DNA from: DAOUMU01 sp034409055
GTDB taxonomy: Bacteria; Chloroflexota; Anaerolineae; 4572-78; J111
DNA: 37,615 nt
Direction: 5' to 3'
NCBI GenBank assembly: GCA_034409055.1
Contig: DAOUMU010000304.1
Coordinates: 1-37,615, forward strand
Positions 6,797 to 14,499 of this stretch are shown in pieces. Every line of letters begins with the position of its first letter. The stretch's first letter is position 1. A program made the position numbers and the translations under genes. The notes under the pieces are model-generated. The model saw nothing but the letters and a program-made list of their open reading frames with translations, was not told the DNA's origin and searched no databases.

Positions 6797-9463
6797 ATGC
6801 ACATCCCTACAACGCTTCTCAATACACTACCCCCTCGGTCCATCGACCTGAACCCCGAAGATTGGCTCTGGGCCACCTGGCGGGAGCGCAAGCCACTGCC
6901 CCGGCCTGAGCCGAAGCCGTTCAATCAAGAGGAAGCAATTGCCCGGTTGCGGAAAACGGTTAAATCCAGTGGTTGGCGACGAGATTGGCTCAAGGCTAAA
7001 ATTTCGGTGTCGCTTTTACGGGAAGAAGCACATTTCTGGTTTGTGGCAATGACCAACTTGACCTATAAACAGTGGTATAACACACCGTTTGCCGACATTA
7101 ATGAATTGCTCAAGAAGTTGGCTGATACTCTAAGCGAACAATCGTTCAATGGACAAATAACCCTTAATGAGATCAAGATGGGTCTGGCCCGTGCCCATTG
7201 GTTCGTCGCTCCAGAAGTAATGTTACCGTTACAGAATCTTTTGCCCCCTGAAAAGCTGATTGACCTCATTGTAGGTGAAGACCAAATCCCACTCGATATT
7301 ATGATTGAGGCATCCGAGCCACCCTATAACTCACAAAACGCTGAGGCTGATCGAAACGAATTACTTGATACCCTCACCTCTGGCTTCATCACTTATGTAT
7401 GGCCCTATTTAACCGAGACCGAGCTTACGTTGCTACGCACGCGGTTGCAGCCTCACTTGGATATGAATACCTGGCCGAGTTATCCCGAAAAAGATATGCC
7501 CCCACCGTTTTGGGTGGCGGCTGTTTTGGGGATACACAAGGTGATATACGAAGGCGTGAAAACCTGGCCTGATGGTAGTTGTCACTACTGGTGGAACTAC
7601 TACTACCCACAACCTCATCAAGTTATTTTTGGTCTAGGTAGTGCTGAGTTACTTAAAACAGAAGTTCGTCGCTTGGAATTACCCCTGGTGACCGGCACTC
7701 ACGTCCGAGCCTGGCTGGCCCACACTGAATATGCTGCGCTCGACCTCGTGCGAGACAGCATCACGACCGCACAAAGGAAAGAAGATGCAGAAGCAATGCT
7801 CAAAGCGTTCGGTCTTGTCCACGCCCCCGAGGCCGTTCCCTATATGTTGGCGTTGCTGATATCTTCAAAGGTGCCGCAACTGGCCCGCCAGTGGTTAGAA
7901 GCGCATCCCGCATACACCATCGTCGGGGCAATCGCGCTTGTGGCCGAAAGTGATGAACTTGCCGATATCGCTCTCAGTTTCTTAACCAGGCTGCGCCAAA
8001 AAGGGTACGGCGACCTTATCGAAACTTACCTCGAACACTTTCCCGCTGAAGCCGCCGAGCGCATCCGGGCCAAAGTTTTAACAGACCAGGTGGTGGATTA
8101 TCCCCCCTTCGATGATGACACCACCCCCGCCTGGCTCCGTGATGCTCTGCCGGTACGCAAAAAGAGGTTCCCCAAACCACCGGCTACCTGGGTCGATCTA
8201 GTTCTCCTGCCGCCGATCGTGATCGAGCCGTATCGTTTGAATGAGACTCAAGTCACCGTCCTGCTCCAACTACTCAAAAAAGCCAAGTTGGACCAGCCTC
8301 TACCGGCCCCACTCGTCCCTCTTAAAACCCAGGCCGATTCGGTCAGCATGGATGCCTTTGCCTGGGGCTTGTTTGAATTGTGGCTACAAGAAGGCATTCC
8401 AGGTAAAGACAAGTGGGCCTTAAACGGCGTGGGCTTGCTCGGCAGCGAAGCCCTGGCCTTCAAATTGGCCCAACTGGTGCGGGTCAAGGTTAATGTGCCG
8501 GAGTACAAGCGCATTCCCCTGGTCGAAAGCTGCCTGAAAGTTATTTGCCACGACACTGCTTTGATGCAGTTTCAAAGCATCGCCCAAAAGACCAAGTTCA
8601 AGGGGCTGCAAGCGCAGGCAAGAACAGCCATGGAAGCCATTGCCCGGGAGCGTGGCCTGAGTCGGGCGCAGCTTGAAGACCGGCTCGTGCCTGATTGCGG
8701 CCTGGATGAGCGCGGTGGTCGGCTGTTTGATTTTGGACCGCGCCAGTTTCGTTTTGCCTTCGGCCCGGATATGAAGCCGATGGTGCGGGATGACCAGGGT
8801 AAACTGCGAGCCAACCTGCCTAAACCGGGCGTTAAAGATAACACTGATCTGGCTAACCGGGCCATTGAAGCATGGAAGCAGTTAAAGAAAGACCTAAAAC
8901 AGGTGACCAAGCTGCAAACGGCCCGGCTGGAGGAGGCCATGGTCAACGGGCGGCGCTGGCCGGTAGCGGATTTTGAAACGGTGTTGGTGCGCCACCCCTT
9001 GCTGTTTAATCTGGTTCGTCTGCTGCTGTGGGGCGGCTATGATGCCACTGATCATTTGGTCACTACTTTTCGCCTCACCGAAGATCGGACCTATGCCGAT
9101 GTTGAGGACGAGACAGCGACATTGGACGGGATTGAGGCGGTAGGGGTGGTTCATCCCCTGCTGTTGGCAGATGACCTCAAAGCGGTCTGGGGCGAAATCT
9201 TCAGCGATTACGAACTGATTCCGCCTTTTTCGCAGTTGTGGCGTGAAACCTACCGGCTGGCAGCCGAGGAGCTCACGGTCAAAGAAATCACTCGCTTTGC
9301 CCACCTTAAAGTTCCGGCCATTTCGATGGTCAGTATCCTGGAACGGGCCGGCTGGGTGCGTGGTACAAGTGGTGATGGCGGCCTGTTTGATGAACACTCG
9401 CGGCCTTTTCCGGCCGCCGAGGTGACCGCTGTCGTTCGCTTATACCGGGGATGTGGTGGGTGA
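6797..9463 (+). CDS. yehI: DUF4132 protein, second copy, frameshifted near C-terminus
   Basis: An 888-residue reading frame paralogous to the preceding gene over its whole length: shared N-terminus TLLNTLPPRSIDLNPEDW, LEDRLVPDCGLDERG, DFGPRQFRFAFGPDMKPMVRDD, RLEEAMVNGRRWP, LLLWGGYDA, FRLTEDRTYADVED, SDYELIPPFSQLWRETY. After EVTAVVR the frame diverges (LYRGCGG) and stops, whereas the paralogous continuation is found in the next frame up to 9626. Deleting one T at 9440/9441 restores a 942-residue protein. AAGGAG precedes the ATG by 8 nt. Either an assembly or sequencing error, early decay, or a tolerated C-terminal loss. Sequence divergence from copy one is high in the N-terminal two thirds and low in the DUF4132 part. 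Confidence 0.82.
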   Translation: MHIPTTLLNTLPPRSIDLNPEDWLWATWRERKPLPRPEPKPFNQEEAIARLRKTVKSSGWRRDWLKAKISVSLLREEAHFWFVAMTNLTYKQWYNTPFADINELLKKLADTLSEQSFNGQITLNEIKMGLARAHWFVAPEVMLPLQNLLPPEKLIDLIVGEDQIPLDIMIEASEPPYNSQNAEADRNELLDTLTSGFITYVWPYLTETELTLLRTRLQPHLDMNTWPSYPEKDMPPPFWVAAVLGIHKVIYEGVKTWPDGSCHYWWNYYYPQPHQVIFGLGSAELLKTEVRRLELPLVTGTHVRAWLAHTEYAALDLVRDSITTAQRKEDAEAMLKAFGLVHAPEAVPYMLALLISSKVPQLARQWLEAHPAYTIVGAIALVAESDELADIALSFLTRLRQKGYGDLIETYLEHFPAEAAERIRAKVLTDQVVDYPPFDDDTTPAWLRDALPVRKKRFPKPPATWVDLVLLPPIVIEPYRLNETQVTVLLQLLKKAKLDQPLPAPLVPLKTQADSVSMDAFAWGLFELWLQEGIPGKDKWALNGVGLLGSEALAFKLAQLVRVKVNVPEYKRIPLVESCLKVICHDTALMQFQSIAQKTKFKGLQAQARTAMEAIARERGLSRAQLEDRLVPDCGLDERGGRLFDFGPRQFRFAFGPDMKPMVRDDQGKLRANLPKPGVKDNTDLANRAIEAWKQLKKDLKQVTKLQTARLEEAMVNGRRWPVADFETVLVRHPLLFNLVRLLLWGGYDATDHLVTTFRLTEDRTYADVEDETATLDGIEAVGVVHPLLLADDLKAVWGEIFSDYELIPPFSQLWRETYRLAAEELTVKEITRFAHLKVPAISMVSILERAGWVRGTSGDGGLFDEHSRPFPAAEVTAVVRLYRGCGG

Positions 9464-9626
9464 GAAGGAGCAGTCAATACAACAGTGCTTCTTCGTACCC
9501 GGTCTTCACGCTCCCAGGCGCTACTGGCATCGTAACCACGAAAAGTTGCCCCTCGGTGAAATTGAGCCGGTGGTGATTAGTGAGGTGCTGCGTGACTTGA
9601 CGATTGTGGCCGGGAAGGCAAAATAA
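9441..9626 (+). pseudogene. out-of-frame 3' end of second DUF4132 gene
   Basis: Frame beginning YTGDVVGEKEQ and continuing QQCFFVPGLHAP, KLPLGEIEPVVISEVLRDLT, IVAGKAK then TAA (9624-9626). It is colinear with the C-terminus of the intact paralogue (RCFFVPGIYTP, IPLGEIEPVVISEVLRELT). It is the natural end of the gene at 6797, separated by a one-base frameshift. Preserved coding quality argues for a recent event or an error in the sequence. Confidence 0.85.
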
Positions 9627-9807
9627 CCGTAGGAAAACCAGAGGGCAATGCAGAGCTATCCAGGTCTTCGCCCTGTATCTCTTGCTCTAAGAGGATCGAC
9701 AGATCCCCGTCTGAGATGCATAAGGCAGGATATTGGCTTTTCTGAGACCTCTTGCAGAGGAGCATTGGGATATTTCATTTTAGAGAACAGGATGAAAGGT
9801 TTCAACG

Positions 9808-10908
9808 ATGACAGACAACAACACGATCCAAGACCTCCAACGCCCCGCTGCCGAAGTGCTCTACGCCGGTGAATTGCAACGCTTGGCCGAGGCCGACGGC
9901 GACGCGCCCCGGCCCGGCGGCTGGAAATTGGCCCCCCAGTCGGTGCTGAAATTTGTGCTGGGTGATGACAGGCTCAACATCGAGCCAAAGTTCGTCGGCA
10001 GCCGCAGCTTTGTTGAGCGCTGCATCGTGGCCTTGGCCACGAACCGGGGGCTGATGCTCATCGGCGAGCCGGGCACGGCCAAAAGCTATCTCAGCGAACT
10101 GATGGCTGCGGCGGTCAGCGGCGACTCTACCCTGACCATCCAGGGTAGCGCCGGCACGACCGAAGACAACATCAAGTACTCCTGGAACTACGCCCTCTTG
10201 CTGGCCGAAGGACCCAGCGAGCGTTCCCTGGTGCCGGCTCCCATCTATCGGGGCATGAGTCAGGGCAAAATTGTCCGTTTTGAAGAAATCACCCGCTGTC
10301 CCCTGGAAATCCAGGATACCCTGCTCTCCATCCTCAGCGACCGGGTGATGGTCATTCCCGAGCTACCCGACGAAGCCCGTACCCTCTACGCCCGGCTTGG
10401 GTTCAACATCATCGCCACGGCCAACACCCGCGATCGGGGGGTGAGCGATATGAGTGCGGCCCTCAAACGTCGCTTCAACTTTGAAACCGTCCACCCCATC
10501 CCCGACCTGCGCCAGGAGATGGAGCTGGTTCAGCGGGAAACCAACAAAATGCTGCAACGGGCCGGGATTCCCATCCCCCTCAAGCCGGAAATGGCCGAAC
10601 TGCTGGTGACCACCTTCCACGAACTGCGCCGGGGTCAAACTACCGAGGGCAAGGCGTTGGAAACGCTCAGCACGGTCATGAGCACGGCAGAGGCGGTGTC
10701 GGTGGGGTATGCAGCCGGGATTCACGCCTACTACTACACTCAGGGCGACATCACCCCGGACTACCTGGTCCAGGGCCTGCTCGGTTCGGCCCTGAAAGAT
10801 TCGCCGGAAGATTTGAAGAAACTGCGGCACTATTTCAACCACGCGGTCAAGGAGCGAAAAAGCCAAACCTGGCAGGCTTATTATGAGGCGAGGCGACATT
10901 TACTTTAA
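9808..10908 (+). CDS. yehL: MoxR-type AAA+ ATPase (YehL-like)
   Basis: Cytoplasmic AAA+ ATPase of 366 residues. Walker A GEPGTAKS (86-93), Walker B IVRFEEI (155-161), sensor 1 IIATANTRDRG (201-211) and the arginine-finger region AALKRRF (218-223) are all visible; the GEPGTAKS plus FEEI pattern is characteristic of MoxR ATPases. MoxR proteins typically act with a vWA-domain partner to remodel or activate targets (RavA-ViaA, NorQ-NorD; family knowledge), and a vWA gene lies two genes downstream. The gene follows the DUF4132 cluster after 181 bp and precedes the DUF5682 gene, matching the yehI-L-M-P-Q order of E. coli. The ATG is preceded by a weak AAAGG. No damaged motif is seen, so it should be active. 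Confidence 0.9.
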   Translation: MTDNNTIQDLQRPAAEVLYAGELQRLAEADGDAPRPGGWKLAPQSVLKFVLGDDRLNIEPKFVGSRSFVERCIVALATNRGLMLIGEPGTAKSYLSELMAAAVSGDSTLTIQGSAGTTEDNIKYSWNYALLLAEGPSERSLVPAPIYRGMSQGKIVRFEEITRCPLEIQDTLLSILSDRVMVIPELPDEARTLYARLGFNIIATANTRDRGVSDMSAALKRRFNFETVHPIPDLRQEMELVQRETNKMLQRAGIPIPLKPEMAELLVTTFHELRRGQTTEGKALETLSTVMSTAEAVSVGYAAGIHAYYYTQGDITPDYLVQGLLGSALKDSPEDLKKLRHYFNHAVKERKSQTWQAYYEARRHLL

Positions 10909-10913
10909 AAATG

Positions 10914-10983
10914 TGACCGCCGACCGCTGACCGCTGACTATTAACGACTGATTACAGATTACTGATGACTGATCACTGATGTC
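10914..10983. repeat. ten-unit TGAnnnn period-7 repeat at yehL-yehM junction
   Basis: Exactly phased heptamers: TGACCGC, CGACCGC, TGACCGC, TGACTAT, TAACGAC, TGATTAC, AGATTAC, TGATGAC, TGATCAC, TGATGTC. The last unit contains the ATG of the DUF5682 gene (10979). Because 7 is not a multiple of 3, the recurring TGA/TAA places stop codons in all three forward frames. No Shine-Dalgarno motif is visible before the ATG. Confidence 0.85.
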
Positions 10984-13375
10984 CGATTTCAAAATACATC
11001 CTGATATCCTCAACCCCCATAACCGGGTGGTCTTCTTTCCGGTGCGTCACCACAGCCCGGCGGCGGCGCGTCTGGTGCGCCAATTGGCTTTGGAGATGAG
11101 CCCGGCGGCCATTCTCGTCGAGGGGCCGGCTGATTTTAACGACCGCCTGGACCAGTTAGCTCTGCCCCACCATCTGCCCATCGCCATCTACAGCTATACC
11201 CGGCTGCCGGACGGGGCGCGGCGAGGTGCATTTTATCCCTTCTGCCTCTACTCGCCGGAGTGGCAGGCGCTGCAGGTGGGGCAAGAGCTGGGAGCAACTA
11301 TTCGCTTCATCGATTTGCCCTGGGCCGATATCGCCACCGGCGACATCCCCACCCACCGCTATGCCGATGCCGAACTGCGCGGCGGCAGTTACGTGGCCGC
11401 TCTGGGCGATAAGTTGGGTGTGGAAAACTTTGATGATGTGTGGGATACCCTGTTTGAAATCGATGCCGACCTAAGCGTAGCCGAGTACCTGAAACGCTGC
11501 CACCACCTCTGTGTTCATATCCGCCTCACAGACCGCCGGGTCTCACCCGCCGACCGGCAGCGGGAGGCCTTTATGGTCGAGCAAATCCGCCAAACGCTCG
11601 ACCAACAGCCCGGCCACATCCTGGTGGTCACCGGCGGCTTTCACAGCTACGCCCTTTTTGCCCAACTATTCAATGTGCCCTTTGAACAAACAGCAGGGGA
11701 GCAGGGGAGCAGACTTCTTCCCGAGGCTCAGTCCGAGGGGGGAGCAGGGGAGAATTTTTCCGTGCCTGCCGATTCACAATCCCCAATCCCTAATTATGAT
11801 CGTGGCATCGCCCTGACCCCCTACTCCTACCAGCGGCTGGACAGCCTGACCGGCTACGACGCCGGTATGCCCAATCCGGGGTTTTACCATCAGGTCTGGC
11901 AGGATAGAGCGGTGGGCGAAGGAGCAACCTACCGCAAGCTCCTGGCCCGCACCGTCGAAGCCTTGCGCGAACAGAAGCAACCGGCCAGCACCGCCGACCT
12001 GATTGCGGTCGAGGCCATGGCTCAGGGCCTGGCCGATTTGCGGGGACACGCCGAGGTATGGCGGCGCGATCTGATTGACGGGATTATCGGCGCTTTGATC
12101 AAGGATGAACTGGCCTACGGTCAACTGCATCCCTTCCTGGCCGCCGTCTACGAGGTGTTCCGGGGGAGTGAACGCGGCCATCTGGCCGAAGCCACGGAAC
12201 GCCCCCCCTTGGTCCACGACATTCGTCACCGGCTGGATCACTACGACCTTGAGCCGCAAATCCGGGAGCGAAGCGTCGAGCTGGATTTGCTGACCCGCGC
12301 AGACCTGGCCCGTAGCCGGGTGTTGTACCAACTGCATGTCCTGGGCATTGCCGGTTACAGGCGTACCGGCGGCACAGACCTGGCCGCCCGCACCGATTTG
12401 ACCTGGTTGTGGGAACAGTGGCGCATTCAGTGGAGCCCCGATTTTGAGGCCACTTGCATCGAAGCGGCCATCTACGGCCCCACCCTGACCGAGGCAGCCG
12501 CAGCCAGGCTGTTGGAACGGGCTGCAGCCATTGAACGTAAGGCCGACCAGGCCGCCCTCATTTTGCTGGAAGCGGCTCTGATGGGCCTGGACAGGCTGAC
12601 CGAACCGTTTTATCAGCAGTTGGTCGACCTGATTCGCGACGATGGTAACTTTTTCACCGTGACCGGCGCATTAGGGCATCTGCTCTATCTGTATCGCTAC
12701 GACGAAACCCTGGGGACAGCCGGAGCCCAGGACATCGGAGGACTGCTCAAAGAAACCTTTACCCGGGGGGTGTGGCTGCTGGAAAGCCTGGGACAGGTCC
12801 AGGGGCAGGATAAAGCCTTACTGCGCGGAGTGGCCGTACTGCTGGAAACGGTTGAACGCTGCGCTGCTTCGTTGGAGCTGGACCAGGCCGAATTGGTCGA
12901 ACTGTTCCAACGGGTGGGGGCAGACACCAGCCAAACACCGCTGCTGCGCGGGGCGGTGATGGGTGCTTTATGGACGCTGGGTGAAGCCCAAACGGAACAG
13001 CTCATTGCCGGCGTGCGCTACTTTGCCGCCCCGGCCATGCTGGGCGACTACCTGACCGGCCTGTTTCATCTGGCCCGCGAGGCCGCCCAACGCCAGCCCG
13101 ATTTGGTGCTGAGCATCGACGAACTACTGATGGGCTATGCGGATGAGGAATTCTTGGAGGCCCTGCCTGCCCTGCGGCTGGCCTTCTCCTACTTCACCCC
13201 TCGTGAAAAGCACCACATGGCCCGCACCCTGTTTACCGCCCTCGGTCAGGAAACCGCCGAACCGCTGCCTGAGCTGAAAGTCAGCCCGGAAATGGCGGCC
13301 CGGGTACTGGCTTTTGAAGCGCGACTGTTCAAGGCCGTCGAGCGGTATGGCTTACGGAGGCATGCTAATGGGTAA
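10979..13375 (+). CDS. yehM: DUF5682 family protein (YehM-like)
   Basis: A 798-residue cytoplasmic protein. Conserved marks: PVRHHSPAAARL (21-32), ILVEGPADF (45-53), REAFMVEQI (195-203) and VVTGGFHSYAL (216-226). The HH, EGP, RExxM and GGxH pattern, in this order, resembles the metal-binding core of the TIKI/TraB/EreA superfamily; this is my inference from motif order, not a search result. The C-terminal 450 residues are alpha-helical in character. Residues about 238-272 are an in-frame low-complexity insertion (11693-11800), just after the GGFH motif. The start ATG sits in the heptamer tract without a clear ribosome site. The stop overlaps the next gene by 8 bp. Length is close to E. coli YehM (about 760). 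Function unknown; probably a subunit of the MoxR-vWA assembly. Confidence 0.85.
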   Translation: MSDFKIHPDILNPHNRVVFFPVRHHSPAAARLVRQLALEMSPAAILVEGPADFNDRLDQLALPHHLPIAIYSYTRLPDGARRGAFYPFCLYSPEWQALQVGQELGATIRFIDLPWADIATGDIPTHRYADAELRGGSYVAALGDKLGVENFDDVWDTLFEIDADLSVAEYLKRCHHLCVHIRLTDRRVSPADRQREAFMVEQIRQTLDQQPGHILVVTGGFHSYALFAQLFNVPFEQTAGEQGSRLLPEAQSEGGAGENFSVPADSQSPIPNYDRGIALTPYSYQRLDSLTGYDAGMPNPGFYHQVWQDRAVGEGATYRKLLARTVEALREQKQPASTADLIAVEAMAQGLADLRGHAEVWRRDLIDGIIGALIKDELAYGQLHPFLAAVYEVFRGSERGHLAEATERPPLVHDIRHRLDHYDLEPQIRERSVELDLLTRADLARSRVLYQLHVLGIAGYRRTGGTDLAARTDLTWLWEQWRIQWSPDFEATCIEAAIYGPTLTEAAAARLLERAAAIERKADQAALILLEAALMGLDRLTEPFYQQLVDLIRDDGNFFTVTGALGHLLYLYRYDETLGTAGAQDIGGLLKETFTRGVWLLESLGQVQGQDKALLRGVAVLLETVERCAASLELDQAELVELFQRVGADTSQTPLLRGAVMGALWTLGEAQTEQLIAGVRYFAAPAMLGDYLTGLFHLAREAAQRQPDLVLSIDELLMGYADEEFLEALPALRLAFSYFTPREKHHMARTLFTALGQETAEPLPELKVSPEMAARVLAFEARLFKAVERYGLRRHANG
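11693..11800. repeat. in-frame simple-repeat insertion in the DUF5682 gene
   Basis: Period-8 GGGGAGCA units (about 11696-11712 and again about 11742-11752) and a period-7 CAATCCC tract (about 11776-11796) encode a G/S/Q/E/P-rich segment, residues about 238-272. Flanking sequence on both sides is typical conserved protein, so the block is likely an insertion kept in frame. Confidence 0.65.
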
Positions 13376-14498
13376 CCGCACCCGACAGATTCGTTGGCGG
13401 CTGGTGCTGGGCCCTGGGGCAGAGGACATCTGCGGGGCTTTGCCAGAGGGTGTTTGGGAGGAGCGAGAGGTCGCCCTGGGCTACCTCTATGATCGGGAGT
13501 ACGGTCAGGAACGCAACGTGCGCATGGGCGAGGACCGGCGGGGCAGCCTGGATCCGTCGCAACTGACCGTGCCGGATTGGATTAACGCCGTTCACGAACT
13601 CTTTCCCAACAAGACCATTGAGCGCCTGGAAAAAGACGCCCTGGAACGCTACCAGTTGGAAGAGATGGTCACCAACCCCGATCTGCTAAGTCGGGCCCAA
13701 CCCAATATGACCTTGCTCAAAGCCGTCTTACGTACCAAGCATTTAATGAACCAGGAGGTGCTGGCCATGGCCCGCACCCTGGTCAGCCAGGTGATCCAGC
13801 AGCTTTTAGAAAAAATCGCCCGCCCGGTACAGTCGCCTTTTACCGGCGCACTCGACCGGCGGCGGCGTTCTTTCCTGAAGGTGGCCAAGAATTTCGATCC
13901 CCAGACTACGATCCGCCGCAACCTGGCCAATTACGACCCCCAGACTCGGCGACTCTACCTGAAAACCCCCTACTTCAATTCCAGGGTGCGGCGCCAGACC
14001 GACCGCTGGCAAATTATCATCCTGGTTGACCAGTCGGGCAGTATGCTCGACAGCGTCATCTACACCGCCGTGACCGCTTCTATTTTTTACGGCTTGAAGG
14101 CCATTCGCACCCACCTGTGCCTGTTCGATACGGCAGTGGTCGATATGACCGACCACTGCTCAGACCCGGTGGAAACACTGATGAAAGTCCAGCTTGGCGG
14201 CGGAACGGACATCGGCCACGCCTTGAGCTACGCGGCCTCGCTGGTGGACAATCCCAGGCGGACGATAATCATTCTCATCACCGATTTTTATGAGGGCGCG
14301 CCCGTGGCCCGTCTTTTGTCGGTCACCAAACAACTGGTCGAAAGTGGGGTCACCCTACTGGGCCTGGCCGCGCTTGATGAGCGGGCCGAACCGAACTATG
14401 ACCGAGATATTGCCGGGCGTATGGTCAATTTGGGGACCCACGTCGGAGCGATGACGCCGGGTGAGCTGGCCGAGTGGATCGCTGAGAAAGTGCGGTAA
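13368..14498 (+). CDS. yehP: vWA/MIDAS domain protein (YehP/CoxE-like)
   Basis: A 376-residue cytoplasmic von Willebrand factor A protein. The complete metal-ion-dependent adhesion site is present in the C-terminal half: DQSGS (D221-x-S223-x-S225), GGGTDI (T280) and ITDF (D306). The N-terminal half carries a helical region with RRRRSFLKVAKNFDPQTTIRRNL, typical of CoxE/YehP-like proteins. I chose the ATG at 13368 because GGAGG (13356-13360) lies 7 nt upstream; an ATG at 13362 is too close and an earlier one at 13314 lies deep in the previous gene. It overlaps the yehM stop by 8 bp, implying translational coupling. vWA proteins of this type pair with MoxR ATPases, here the product of 9808-10908, and recruit or present substrates (family knowledge). 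Confidence 0.9.
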   Translation: MGNRTRQIRWRLVLGPGAEDICGALPEGVWEEREVALGYLYDREYGQERNVRMGEDRRGSLDPSQLTVPDWINAVHELFPNKTIERLEKDALERYQLEEMVTNPDLLSRAQPNMTLLKAVLRTKHLMNQEVLAMARTLVSQVIQQLLEKIARPVQSPFTGALDRRRRSFLKVAKNFDPQTTIRRNLANYDPQTRRLYLKTPYFNSRVRRQTDRWQIIILVDQSGSMLDSVIYTAVTASIFYGLKAIRTHLCLFDTAVVDMTDHCSDPVETLMKVQLGGGTDIGHALSYAASLVDNPRRTIIILITDFYEGAPVARLLSVTKQLVESGVTLLGLAALDERAEPNYDRDIAGRMVNLGTHVGAMTPGELAEWIAEKVR

Positions 14499-14499
14499 A

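Noticed and set aside
3826..9463. Calling the DUF4132 proteins molybdate transcription regulators (MolR)
   Set aside because: The MolR name comes from an old E. coli annotation; no DNA-binding motif is visible here and no molybdate genes are nearby.
9627..9807. Small gene between the DUF4132 copy and the ATPase
   Set aside because: The frame from 9648 lacks a ribosome site and runs out of frame into the ATPase gene; only a CCTCT-TGC-AGAGG mini-hairpin is seen.
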